From contig MU835239.1 of the NCBI GenBank assembly GCA_029204225.1, forward strand, positions 1 through 40,746: DNA of 40,746 bases, written 5' to 3'. Of the stretch, positions 11,331 through 23,130 are shown one piece after another. Every line of letters begins with the position of its first letter. The stretch's first letter is position 1. The stretch comes from Diphasiastrum complanatum (taxonomy: Eukaryota; Streptophyta; Lycopodiopsida; Lycopodiales; Lycopodiaceae). The notes beneath the pieces are model-generated. The model worked only from the letters and a program-made list of their open reading frames with translations, had not been told where the DNA came from and did not search any database. The position numbers and the translations under genes were made by a program.

Positions 11331-11333
11331 TCA

Positions 11334-13790
11334 TTGCTAGATGCAAAGTATTTCATTACCTTTATTGATGAATTTTTTAGAAGAATAGTTGTTTACTTCA
11401 TTAAGCAAAAATCGGAGGCAAAGTTCAGACAATTCAAAGAGCATGCAGAAAATCGAAGTGGCAAACGAATCAAAGTATTGAGGTCCGACAACAGGGGAGA
11501 ATACATTTCCACCGAACTCAAGGAGTATTGTCTTAACAATGACATTGAACAACAATATATTACCTCCTATTCGCTTGAGTCAAATGGTCTTGCTGAGAGA
11601 AAGAACAGAACCTTATTCGAATCGGTAAAGTGCGTGTTATCACATGCGTCACTTTCGAAGTCCTTCTGGGTTGAAGCTATTTCAACAACAAACTATTTTC
11701 AAAATAGATGTTCTACTAAAGGTCTCTCAGACAAAACACCATTCGAAGTTTGGATAGGTACCAAACCTCCTTTATTGAACTTGCGAGTTTTTGGATGTAC
11801 TACTTATGCGCAGATTTCTCATGATCTCAGGAAGAAGGTCAACTTCCAAAGTATCAAATGTATTTTCATCAGCTACACTACTTCAGATCAAGCTTACAAG
11901 TTGCTCGATCCTATTGACTTGAAGATATTCACTAGCCGGGATGTCATCTTCATCGAAGATCAATTTATCGACCTCAAGGGAAAAGGAAAAGCCCATGTAG
12001 TCGACTTGTCTGACTCGTCTGACATATTGAACTTTGAGGTTCCTCAATCGACTATTCTCATTGAAGGTCCAAACTCATCTACTTTTGATGAACAACATAT
12101 CAATAGCGAATCCGAAGATGATGATGTTACAACTCAGCAACTACAGTATGATGAAAATGATTAACTTCCTCTATTCCCCAGAAGATCATCAAGAACTAGC
12201 AGACTACCTATCAGATATATCAATGAGTCTGCAACCTACCTTGTTTAGGAGCCGATGACTGTCGAAGAGGCACTCAGTCAGCCCGATTCTGATCTCTGGA
12301 AAGAAGCTATAAATAAAGAGTATTCATCCCTTATCAAGAACCAGACATGGACGATTGTCGAATTACCTGCTAGCAAAAACGTAGTTGATTGCAAATGGAT
12401 TTTCAAAGTCAAGTACAAAGCAGACGGAAGCATAGACAGAAGAAAAGCCTGACTTGTCGCCAGAGGATTTTCTCAGGTATACAACGTCGATAACACTGAG
12501 ACCTTTAGTCCAGTAGTCAAACATTCTTCTATTCGACTTTTATTATCGTTTGCTGCTACAACAGATTTGAAAATACATCAAATGGATGTATAGACAACAT
12601 ATCTCAATGGAGTTATTGAAGAAGATATTTACATGTTGCAACTCGAAGGTTATATTATTGAAGGTAAACACAATCATGTATGTAAACTCCATAAAGCACT
12701 TTATGGCTTGAAGCAATCTGCCCGAGCATGGTTTCAAAGGATCAATACTTTCCTTATTGATCACGGCTACATACCAAGCTCTTCAGATTTGAATGTTTAT
12801 TTCAAGACAATACAATAGTCTTTCATCATTATCACTTTATACGTGGATGACACATTGCTTTTCGGCAACGATTTTGATCTGATAAAAGAAATGAAGACTA
12901 TGCTATCTTTCAAATTCGACATGACTGATCTGGGTGAAGCTCATTTATGGCTTGGTATTTAAACAGAGACAAAAATTGAAATTTGATCTACATTACTCAA
13001 CAGAGGTACATCTACAATATGTTAGTAAGATATAATTTGGTTAATTGCAATTTAGCTCTCTCACCAATGGAACCAGGTCTCAAATTGTCAAAGGACCAGT
13101 GTTTTCGAACAATCAAAGAGAGAGAGGATCAGATGCGTGAGCATCCTTATCATTCGATAATAGGATATCTTATGTACGCAATGATCTGTAACAGGCCAGA
13201 CATAGCTTTTGTAGTCAGCTTCCTAAGTCAGTTTATGACCAACCTTGGTATAACACATTAGAAGGCTCTTATCAGAGTCATGAGATATCTTCGAGCTACT
13301 ATGGACTTTTGCATTTGTTATGGAACAGTCGACAATGACAAACTCAATCTACTCAGTGGTTACACAGATGCAAGTTGGGAAAGAGATGTAGAGACTCGTA
13401 AATGTACTTTTGGATTTACATTCTTCCTCAACAAAGGTCCTATTTCTTGGAACGATTGATCTTCTACAGAATCAGAGCATATCGTAGCCTCACAAGCCAC
13501 AAAGAAAGCAATTTGGTTGGGAAACCTACTTTCAAATATCAGTCTAAATCAATACGCTCCGACATTATCATTTTGTGATAATCAAAGTGCCATCGCCTTG
13601 TCAGCCAACCCTAGATTTCATTCTAGGAGTAAACACATTGAATCAAGTATCACTATGTCAGAAGCAAAGTTCTCGACAAAGAGGTCAGATTGTAGTACTG
13701 TCAAACGCAAGATATGACAGCAGATATTTTTACCAAAGCATTAAGCTTGGATACACATAAAAATTCTATGTAGAACTAAGTTTAAAGTTC
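11334..13790 (+). pseudogene. Copia pol pseudogene: integrase, RT, RNase H (A1)
   Basis: An open run of 276 codons (11,334-12,164) encodes the integrase core. FITFIDEF, RSDNRGEY (catalytic Asp) and GLAERKNR (catalytic Glu) are visible, followed by the GCTTYAQISHDLRKK and TSRDVIF blocks. RT follows with KWIFKVKYK, the catalytic YVDD at about 12,843, and ALYGLKQSARAWF. RNase H follows with YTDASWE, TESEHIVASQA, CDNQSAIAL and SKHIE. The N-terminal zinc-binding part of integrase is missing. In-frame stops occur at about 12,162, 12,248, 12,450, 12,591, 12,818, 12,960, 13,259 and 13,458, with probable frameshifts as well. The element cannot make its polyprotein. Confidence 0.9.
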
Positions 13791-13798
13791 AATACATT

Positions 13799-13857
13799 CA
13801 AGAGGGAGTGTTGGATTATTCTCCTACTAATCGACATTTTAATCTTCGTCTAATTTT
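13799..13857 (+). repeat. Polypurine tract and truncated 3' LTR of A1
   Basis: CAAGAGGGAG at 13,799-13,808 is a typical plus-strand priming tract. It is followed by TGTTGGATTATTCTCCTACT. An 8-bp unit (AACTAATC) present in the left LTR is missing here. Identity ends at about 13,857. Confidence 0.8.
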
Positions 13858-16690
13858 AAAAAGTTAACTGGAAAGTGACATATGAAAATATCCAAATCCA
13901 TGAAAATTCAGTAATAAGTGTATTCCTTAGAAAAGGATCCACTCTGTTACAATTAGGACTTTTTCTTCAAATATTTTCAACTTGAGTGATAGAAACTACC
14001 ATTCCATTGAAATCCATTTATGCAAGAGAGATATCCTAGGTTTAATTAATTGAAACACTTTAATCTTAGAATTTATCTGAATTCCGAGTCTATTTACACA
14101 AGTAGTAATTCATATGATATAACAGTCTTTCAAAAGAATAACTTCACATTGGAAAGAATCATATAAACCAGTCTGATGTCTTATATTAAGGAAATTACTA
14201 AAAAGTAAAGGATTAATTAAGAAAGCGAGAAATAGATTTGAGGTTTCCAATTTTGTAAATAGTGACACACCACATTGGAATCTACATTAAACCTCAAAAT
14301 TTTCCAAAATATTCCACATGTGATGCTTAAAGAAAGCTGGATGTAAAGACTGTAACCAAAAATCATATGAAAATGTGTTTGTCAAACTACATTGAAGCAC
14401 TACATTTGAGCATTGCCAATCTTTTTTTTGAAGATAAATCTATTAAGGATTTCTTTGGAGTTAGAAGTTAGAACTAGCTAATGCTATAGTAGATATGACA
14501 AATAGAAAAAGAGAACATGAGCCCTCCACGACAAACGTCAAGTAGAACCTCATGGAATGAACATGAGCAACATACCAATAATGTTGTTGTGGGCTACCTA
14601 GTTGATTTTGACAGTAGCATGCAAGATTGAGTCATATGTGGAGGTTGATGAGACTTATCAGAGTGGGCATTGAATGTTGGAGATCAATGTTTGGTTGGAA
14701 GGAGCCCACTTCAAATGCTTTCAATCACTTTTGAGCCTTTAGGATCACCATTGAGCAATTGACATCTCGTGTGATTAGTAATGACTAAGATACTTTTGCT
14801 TTAGAAATCTAATCTGCTATGTACATATATAGAATCGATAAGCCAACCCATAGATGCACATTGTTTCTGGGTACATGCTTTTGGTGTTTCATATGTACTC
14901 TGACCTTGAATTATACCAAAAATCTTCTAGCCATTGCTCATGGTTGGTTTTTTGGATAGATCATGACTAGGCACTAAAATACTCAATTGATAATCAAATC
15001 TTTATAGTCCTAGAATTTCCTTTCCAAAATCATTGATATCCCATACAACCAACCCTTAATCACCTTATCTGATATTCTCGAGATCCACTGATCATCTAGC
15101 TGTCCTATAGTCCATATAAGATATTATCTCTTGTTCCCAAAATCTGGAGAATCCATTTATTTGAATGACTGGCATGCCTATCAGATGGATACAACAATCC
15201 ATTTCTGATCCTGTGATTTCACAGAAAAATTAACATGTTTCAATATTACATTCCAGTCCTTCCAAGTTAGTGATAAGCTTTGAAACCCTACTGATGCATC
15301 AACTCTAGGGACAAGCTTTTGTCAACTAATGGATCCAATGTAATCCATGTATTAAATTCTAGTTCTAGCATCACAATTGACATCCAAAATTGTGGATGAT
15401 AACTCAATGGTTACAAAGATACTAGTTATGAACTCAACTAAATGAATTCAATCCAAGAAATTAATATCCAATATTAAGCAATTATTTCCAGGGATTACCA
15501 AAAATCCTAATTGGAAAATACATTTCTCGAACACACTTACTATCTCTGATGTCCACTCTTTTTCCTCCCTTAGGATTTCAGTCACCTGAAAATCTATTTC
15601 AGCTTAAGGTACTAAGAAAATATAAAGATCTTAGTAAATGTAAAAAGTGAATTATTGTAGGAAAAAGTGAGAAATAATTTCATTTCTATCCTATACTTGG
15701 GTTGAATTCCCGGTATACAATCCACTAGTATAAAAAACAGTACTAGTATGATCTTTTGCATACAATTCACCATATTAGAATTTAACTAGGAAATGAAATC
15801 AGTTTTTTACTTTTTATCAATTCCTATCAATTAAAATTTTTCCAATAAAATTGAATTGTTTTTTCTTTTTATTGACCAGTTTGGCATTACTTCGTCAATG
15901 TTAACAAAAACTATCAAAACCTTTGAATATGAAATTACATGAATGAAAATCGTATCAATATGATTTCAATAACTTTTAAACTGTATCCAAACAAGATTTC
16001 ACTATTTGGATAAAGAGTTCTATCATCACTCATTTTATCTAGCCATTTCATATTGTTTGACGGTTTTAAGTTCAATTTTGACAAGTATCTTGCACAAACG
16101 TTTACTTGGCCCATTTCTAACGATCAATATCCATCAAAAATATATCAAACAAGTAACCAATTTCAAATTTTAACCAAATATGAAATTCAACAAAAAAGAA
16201 AAAAAAATCAATTTTAACTCCAACCTTTAAAATTATCTATAATAAAAAAATATCTTAGCTTTAGTGAAAACAGTGTGACTAATTCTGACTGATAAATTTA
16301 GTATAGTCAATTCACTAATCTAAACTCGTTCCATAGACAACGCAAAAATGACTAAAATTTTGATTTTTCGAGAAAAACTCGATTCTTGGCATATTTTTGC
16401 ATAATTCAAAAATTCTGACAAAAATATTGTTAGTACAAAAGACAATCGAAATCAAAAAATTAAAATATTGTTCGATTTCTAATGTCACTAAACCAATGTC
16501 TATCTGGCATGCAAAGCACACTACATCAGTCATAAAATGTCATTATGGAATTTTTTACGTAAACTTCAAGATGCACAAATGTATGACCACTCAAATCGAC
16601 TGTAAATATCTCATGCATGTCAGAATCAGCTTAACATCAAGATGCAATCAATACATGCATGCACAGTACCACAAATCAGGAAAAATAGAG
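13858..16690. other. Intergenic, no recognisable feature
   Basis: About 2.8 kb of AT-rich sequence without an open frame of note, repeat pair or structural signal that I could identify by reading. Confidence 0.55.
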
Positions 16691-16694
16691 GAAA

Positions 16695-17460
16695 TGTTTT
16701 TAGTATCGGCCACTCATGCATTGTCTTGATTTTATCTTCATCTATCTTCAACCCTTCAAGAGTGACCAAGATATACCAGTTCATGCTTAAACAAATTACA
16801 TTTGGATTTCTTAGCAAAAAGTTTTTCTTTTCTAAGAAGCTGCAAGATAGTCTTGAGATGATTTACATGCTCTTTAAGATTTCTACTGTAGATGAGAATA
16901 TCATCTAGAAATACAACTATGGATTGACCCAAGTATGGATGAAATATATCATTCATCATATGTTGAAATATTGCAGGTGTATTTGTTAACCCAAAAAGAA
17001 ACACTAAAAGCTCATAAAGACCAAAAGTCATCTTAAAACCAATATTTTGCACATCACTCGGATGAATTCTAATCTGATGATATCTGATTCTGAGATCTAC
17101 TCCACCTAATCGATCTTTCAGATCATCAATTATGAGCAATGGATATTTGTTTTAATAGTTACTTTATTCAACCCATTGTAATCAACACACATCTAGAAGC
17201 CTCCACCTTTCTTTGCCTTCAAAAGAACAGGAGCAACCACGGTAATTTACTAGGCTATATATGTCCCATCTTAAGATAATTTTCAATTTAATTAGCCGTC
17301 CCTTACTCTTCCTTTTGATAAAATCAATACAATTGTCTAGAAATAGGGTGACTACTTGGAATTAACTCAATCATGTGATCTACTGACCTAGAAGGTGGTA
17401 AACCATGAAGTAATTCAATTGGAATTTTTTTTTTAATTCATCTATGATCTTACTCTTTGC
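16695..17460 (-). pseudogene. Ty3/gypsy reverse transcriptase fragment
   Basis: Read on the minus strand from 17,455 the order is that of a gypsy RT: ELLHGLPPSRSVDHMIEL, then VVAPVLLKAKKGGGF, CVDYNGLNKVTIK, then an open stretch 17,139-16,756 with RLGGVDLRIRYHQIRI, FGLTNTPAIFQHMMND and the catalytic FLDDILIYS, ending with LVYLGH and GLKIDEDKIKTMHEWP. Several in-frame stops occur upstream of 17,139 and a frame change lies near 16,760. No LTR, protease or integrase adjoins it. Confidence 0.9.
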
Positions 17461-18694
17461 AATTTGTTTCCTGATCTAAATCCATTGAGTTAGAAATTTT
17501 AGAAAATTCATAATTACTTAGATGCATTTTAGAGAAATCCAAAATGGGTCTAGAAAACAAAGAATAAGCTTCATACTATGAACCAAAAATTTCCATTACA
17601 TATGCCATTGAAATATGTAGAAGATATAGCTTGCAATTCTTAAGATAACAATCAGACATACCTTTCACACATTGTTCACTAAAAGCTCACAAAGTGAGCT
17701 TCCAAATGCAATAACTAGTGCTGCTTATAGCATCATCATTGCCAGTACTTCATTGAGGCAAGGATTGAAATCCAAGCTCTTTATAGAGAACACACTTGAT
17801 TCTAAGATGCACAAAGTAGCACATCTCACCTACTACCATTTTGACTTTGACTTGTAGCTTGAACTTTGTAACTTTGACTTTGGATTTTTTATATTATTTT
17901 ATTTACATGGCCCAAGTCTATTTTATTCTATAATACAATATTCTACGTTTCACAAATGTGCTCATTGGATTATGGGTTTACATACGCAGGATGCCATGAC
18001 CCTCACACCTATTTTGATTTCTCGTAAAATATTTTTTAATTTTTGTCGGGCCCATTTATTTATGTATATATTTTTTTGACAACAGGGCATGTGAATTTTG
18101 GGTATCGAGGAGTTCAAGAAGGTTGCGATGGTAGTAGGGACTTGGCGATGCGATGGCTTTGGTCTATCACTGGAGACTATCCCGATGGTAGCCGTGGATT
18201 TTGGGTTTACACGGACTCGATGCATGTGGCACCTCGGTAGTGCTAAATGATTTTTATACATCCTCTGTGAATTCTGTCCTTTACAAAAAAATAAAAAATA
18301 AAAAACAAAAAATTATCAATATTTCATCAGTGAAACTCCCTACCATAAATCGCCGACCATACCACGAAATTGCCACAGTTTGTATGATCTCTTTGCACCC
18401 TCTACGAATTATATCCTGTAAAAAAATTCCAAGAAAACATCAAAAAATCAATATTTTGACAAAGAGCACCCCATGGTCAGAATTCGCGAGTACTGTAGTC
18501 TGATTTATCTGACTGTCCACGATTTCCAATATTGTCCATGAGTTCTGTTACTCCAAAAAGTCTAGTTCTTTTCCCAAAATTCTCCAATCTGCAAGAAAAC
18601 TAACTTTTGACTTTTTTGACCAAGTACAATATTACTTTATTTCTCAAAATTGCATCATGTCTCGAGACTGTGTTGAATCTTCCAATCTTGCTCT
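17461..18694. other. No gene; possible leader of the gypsy gag fragment
   Basis: No coding signal. At 18,255-18,470 two related stretches occur (TGTGAATTCTGTCCT and TACGAATTATATCCTG, each followed by an A-rich tract and AATATTT-type sequence). This suggests diverged internal repeats such as are found in retroelement leaders. The next feature downstream is a plus-strand gypsy gag. Confidence 0.4.
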
Positions 18695-19022
18695 CCACAA
18701 CTAGAACGCAAAATTTCACGTATCGATGCACCAAAGTACGATGGAGAATCTGACCTAGTTAGATTTCTCCAAGAGTTTGATAATGCATGCCGTTTCTATG
18801 GAGATACCTCTGAAATCGAAAATTTTCGACTATTCCCGATGGTACTCTTTGGAATAGCCAAAGAGTGGTATCTTAACCTTGAAGCTCCTGATCTTGCTTC
18901 TTGGTTCAACTCTATCACATCTTGTTCCTATCAACATTTTTCTGAAAGCCAAACCTACAGGAGAGTCAATTAGACATTATCACAAAATATAATGGAGTAT
19001 ACTGATTTAGATGAATGTTTGA
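18695..19022 (+). pseudogene. Ty3/gypsy gag fragment (Retrotrans_gag type)
   Basis: The plus frame reads SRIDAPKYDGESDLVRFL, then DNACRFYGDT, FRLFPMVLFGIAKEWYL and LASWFNSI. These match the core pattern of plant gypsy gag (P.F.G......W, then L....A..W). One in-frame TAG occurs at 18,972 and there is no ATG at the beginning. The sequence ends abruptly at about 19,022 against minus-strand copia sequence, so this is a broken element. Confidence 0.8.
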
Positions 19023-19430
19023 CGGTAAATCTCTCAACCAAATTTTTTCTTAAATGGCTTGAGAAACAACAATATACTCCGCTTTTGTGGAGGAAAGAGC
19101 AATAGAGGTCTGCTTACGACTCTTCCAAGAGATAGAACCGTCGTTGAAGAAGAATGTAAATCCGAATGTGTATTTATGAGTATATGCATCTCCTCCCCAA
19201 CTCGCATCTGAATATCCACTGAGCCGATGGAGATTGTCATTGTTGACTTCTCCATATTAGATGCATAGGTCCATTGTAGCTCGGATGTATCTCATGAATC
19301 GAATGAGAGCCTTCCAAAGGATGATATCAGGATTAGCCATGAATCGAATGAGAGCCTTCCAAAGGATGATACCAGGATTAGTCATGAATTGGCTTAGTGA
19401 GCTAACTACAAAAGCGATGTCAGGTCTTGT
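19021..19430 (-). pseudogene. Copia RNase H fragment, family A related
   Basis: On the minus strand the reading is TRPDIAFVVSSLSQFM, a duplicated LWKALIRFM segment, MRYIRATMDLCI, then LSGYSDASWGGDAYT, FGFTFFFNDGSISW and STKAEYIVVSQA. This is the same protein as 13,195-13,530 of element A1. A frame change near 19,255 and a stop at about 19,045 break it. At its upstream edge it runs in frame out of gypsy RNase H sequence. Confidence 0.88.
19293..19382. repeat. 45-bp tandem duplication
   Basis: Two copies of a 45-bp unit lie head to tail (19,293-19,337 and 19,338-19,382). They differ at two positions by eye (GATATCAG/GATACCAG and the last base). The unit adds 15 codons without shifting frame in the copia RNase H fragment. 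Confidence 0.95.
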
Positions 19431-20991
19431 ATAGACCATCATTGCCAGTGCCTCACATTCCATTGTTGAATAGTTCATCTTTGTTTCATTGAGCTGTCGG
19501 CTAGCAAAATGAATCAAAAAATATTTTTTGTGCTCTCTTGGCTGGATCAAGATGACTCCAACAACATACTTCATCTACATGCACATAAAACTCTATAGTC
19601 CAATTGGGTTGTCGTAAGATCAGCGTTGAGATCCACGCTTCCTTAAGCTTCTTGAAAGCCTGTAGGGCTTCCTCTGTCCAATGTGGATATGTGGTGAGTT
19701 TATAAATCGGCCTAGCTAACTCCGCAAAGTCTAGAATGAAGATCCAATAACAGTTAGATTCCATGTCTTAATACAATGTGGCCTAGAATCAGGTCATGTG
19801 TCACCCAAAATTGACACTTTTCTGGGTTCAAGGAGATCTGGTACTTACGACATTGAATTAGAACTTTCTCTAATTGAGACAGATGCTCACTGTTAGGGAC
19901 ATGCATGCACATATCATCCAAGAAAACCTCCATAAACTTTTGTAAGTAATCTTTGAATGTTGTTTGCATAACTCTCTGAAAAATGCTTGGGGAAAAATGG
20001 CATCACCTTATAGGCATAGGTTCTCCATTCCGTGGCAAACGTGATCTTGTGTTGATCTTTCGGCACAATTTTGGCTTGATTTTAGCTGGTGAAACTATCC
20101 AAAAAACTGTAGGCTTCTGCTCCATGTATGCGATCTAAAACACTTTCTGTGGAATGTAGGAAAAAGCGATCCTTCATTGTCACAACATTTAAGGCCCTTA
20201 GATTCACACATATTCGCATTTTGTCATTCTTCTTGGGTACTATAGCTATAGGCAATACCCAATCTGTGTGTTTGATTTCATAAATAAAATCAGCATCGAA
20301 CAGTTTCTACAACTCTTGTTTGATCAGCTCTGTGTAGGTTGGATTGTTAGTGATAATAACAGCTCCCCTTGGGGACTGTTCCTTCCACCAAGGGCATGGT
20401 GTGCTGGACTACATTTGACTAAAGTTGGTGGTATACCCTTCAGATCTTTATATGGCCATGCAAAACAGTCACAGTATTCCATCAACAGATTTCATAGCCT
20501 TGTGAACTGAGTGGGTGTCAGTTATGCTCTCACATAAACAATCTTCATCTGACTCTGCTAGATTCATCACTTGTGTCTAAGCAGGTCCCTCATAGACTTG
20601 TTTCTTCTCGTCTTGATCCTTGTTAGGCTCTCTTTGTGCCTTGGGCAACATAATTACCACGTCGTCTAAGGTATAATTCTTGAAGCCTTTAGGCATCTCA
20701 TGAACTGGTGCTAACCGAGATTTCTCCTTCAACATGTTGATCTTAGCACGACTACTGAACTGTAGATTGTTGATGGCTCCAGTCACCTGAGAAGATGACG
20801 CAGAGCCCTGTTCTAACCGGATGGACTTCAAGGAGTCTAAGATTTTTTCTTGCCCTTTCTATCTTGGAGAGTGGATGCATCCTTGTTGTCATTCTAGAAA
20901 ACTGATTGGATATTCGCCTCATGGTTATGAATATCTTCATCCACTATAGCTATGGCTTATTTTGGTATGTCACTCCATCGGATCACCTGAT
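19431..20991 (-). pseudogene. Ty3/gypsy element C: protease-side, RT and RNase H remnant
   Basis: Minus-strand blocks run in gypsy order. At 20,990-20,577 is RWSDIPK, IDEDIH-like acidic sequence, then INNLQFSSRAKINML. RT follows in two frames (FATEWRTYAYKVMPF, then VFLDDMCMHVPNSEHLSQLE and SLNPEKCQFWVTHDLILGH). Then come FAELARPIYKLT, HWTEEALQAFKKLKEAW, and gypsy RNase H VVGVILIQPRE, FASRQLNETKMNYS, MECEALAMMVY. Stops and frame changes are frequent. The catalytic DD of RT is kept. The element continues across the element B insertion into 27,643 onward. Confidence 0.85.
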
Positions 20992-20996
20992 TGTAG

Positions 20997-21687
20997 TGTG
21001 AAAAATTGCCTACATTGGCAAATCTAGCCATGTAGAATATTGTACATTTTGTCAATATTGTTTGTTGGTTACTTGAATGGCCAAAGTGCCACTTGTACAT
21101 ACACACCTAAAGTAGGTTACCATGAGTCAAGAGGAGTGGTTGTGTCTATTTGGTAGTGATTCCTACTTTGTAGGATCTAGACCATAATTTATGATGAGAT
21201 TTGTACCTACCATGCACCTACCAAGCATGACTCTTGGATCTAGGCTAGGGTTTTCACATTAGGGCAAGAAAGTGGAGTCTACTTCCTTATTACATGCTGG
21301 ATTTTCACCTAACTTTGCAAAGGAAGTGTGTTTTACTATGTATTCCCATTCTCCATAGTGAGAAGATAGAAACTTTTTGGAGCCTCAAAAAGAAACTCGA
21401 GTTTCCTCTCATTGTATGGTGATTACTCTTGCTTTCCAATGAAACCCAGCTTTGACACTTTGTAAACAGTGTCTACAGGCCATACTACAGCCTTATTTTC
21501 ACACATGTGGAGTTGGATTATACTATTTGATCAATGCTTTGATTGTCTCTACTTGTTTCCTATCAAGCTGCTAAACTAGATCTTGTTTTCTGATGACTAG
21601 TTTCTGATAGATTGTTTAACAAGCATACAATCACCTTGTGGATCATTCAAAGATCCATTTATGGTCCTTAGTACTGTACTTTTCACA
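20997..21687 (+). repeat. 5' LTR of element B (691 bp)
   Basis: Ends are TGTGAAAAATTGCC and GTACTTTTCACA, with an 8-bp terminal inverted repeat TGTGAAAA/TTTTCACA. It is near-identical to 26,947-27,637 with no length difference. Confidence 0.97.
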
Positions 21688-21700
21688 TGGTATCAGATCC
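21688..21700 (+). other. Primer binding site of element B
   Basis: TGGTATCAGATCC directly abuts the 5' LTR. It matches the plant copia site for initiator tRNA-Met (TGGTATCAGAGC) at the first ten positions. Confidence 0.9.
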
Positions 21701-22292
21701 AAGTACAAGGCCATTGATATGTGTTTGAATCTAATCCAGTTTTAGCAGGTTTTGGTGTGAAAAGCTAGTATTGGAAGGGCGAGCTGGTATCCAGGTTTTG
21801 GTGAGGGGATTTGATCCCAAACTTTTTCAGGATCAAAATCCGTACTGTTCACACGTGTGGGCATCTCTGAACCAGCATTTAATAACCCATATTCATTGGA
21901 TCATAGAAAATTCATATGGTGTTAGTTTGATGTAATTTTTGTTGCAAATCCTAGAATAAGCTACGATCACTTGCCATTGACTAGTTTTAATCTAGGCTGA
22001 TTTCAGACCTTCTTAAAGTGGAAACCAGGTCTTGAAAGTACATCACAGTGAATGAGAGAGATAGAGTCAGTTTTTGTCCAAGAATAGCCAAGATTGGCAA
22101 GATTTGCTTGAGTGTAGTTTTCATCTCATCTTATCTTCATTCCAGATTTGTGAGGGAGTGATAGAACTGTGATTACAAATCCATCTGTTGGATTAGAAGT
22201 CAACATTTGAGTGAAACACTGCAAGTTAGAAACCTTGTTGAGTTTCAGGTCCAAACAAATCTATATCTTGTGTGTAGAATCTTGCTAGTAAG

Positions 22293-23130
22293 ATGGGATC
22301 AGTGGGAGCCTACCTTCTAGAAGCTAGTGAGAGGTTAAATTCTACCAATTATGCTATTTGGAAAGTGAGGATGGAGTCACTAATGGTGCTCCAGGATCTT
22401 TTTGAGTTTCTAATAGATGATAAAGATGAACCTCTAGGTGCACAGGAATTAGTGAGATACAAGAAGAGGTCTAGGCTTGCACTTCACTGTATAAAGATGA
22501 ATGTAAGCAATGATCTTTTAAGGGAAGTATCATCATGTAAGAGTGCTAAAGAGGCTTGGGAATCTTTAAAATCTATCTATGAGTCTAGTAACACTTCGAG
22601 GGTTCTCATGCTTAGGAATCAGATTCTACAAAGCATGAAGAGGAGTGATGAGAGTGCACAAGATTATGTGCTAAGAATCAAGTCTTTCAATAGGGAGTTA
22701 GCTTCCATTGGAGAGAAGATTCAAGATAGTGAGCTTGTTCATATTGTCCTCAATGGTCTAGGGAGTGGCTTTACAAATTTGGTCCAAAGCTTTGCAATCC
22801 AAGACACTTTGCCTACTATAGAAAAGCTACACAGTGTATTAGTAGCTGAAGAGTGTAGGATGTTGCATACCAATGCAAGAATGAATGCTATTTCTCTGCA
22901 GGATGGTGATGAGAAAGCTAATTTCTCATTCAAGCAAGAAGAAGACCAATGGCAAGAAGAAGCACTTCAAGGAGACCAAGGAGGAGAATGAGGCTTCAAG
23001 CTCAAAGGGCAAGATCAAAGACAAGTCCAAGTACAAATGTTTTTTCTGTGGAAAGAAAGGACATTTTGCATCAGAATGTCTCAAGAAGAAGAAGACACAA
23101 GAGAGCAAACAAAGCAACATTGCACATTAG
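22293..23130 (+). pseudogene. Copia gag pseudogene with zinc knuckle (element B)
   Basis: The ATG at 22,293 opens a 232-codon frame carrying LNSTNYAIWKVRMESLM and the UBN2-type gag core (KEAWESLKSIYES, RVLMLRNQIL, VLNGLGSGF). A one-base shift at about 22,936-22,943 moves the reading to the next frame, where a lysine-rich stretch and the zinc knuckle CFFCGKKGHFASEC (CX2CX4HX4C, about 23,035-23,080) follow. A TAG at 23,128 then precedes an acidic segment leading to protease. Role when intact: structural capsid protein that packages element RNA. Confidence 0.9.

Larger units (their letters stand above)
10815..13857 (+). mobile_element. Degenerate Ty1/copia element A1
   Basis: The element begins TGTTGGATTATTCTCC at 10,815 and the same sequence recurs at 13,809, directly after the purine tract AAGAGGGAG. 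The left LTR leads into integrase after only about 520 bp, with no PBS, gag or protease, so an internal deletion runs from just after the TATA box into pol. The right LTR is only about 49 bp long before its similarity ends. No target-site duplication can be tested because the right end is lost. Related copies are at 1-375, 19,021-19,430 and 32,715-39,570. Confidence 0.88.

Noticed and set aside
19293-19382. CRISPR-like or spaced repeat array
   Set aside because: Only two directly adjoining 45-bp units and no spacers. The window is plant nuclear DNA and no other spaced repeats were seen.
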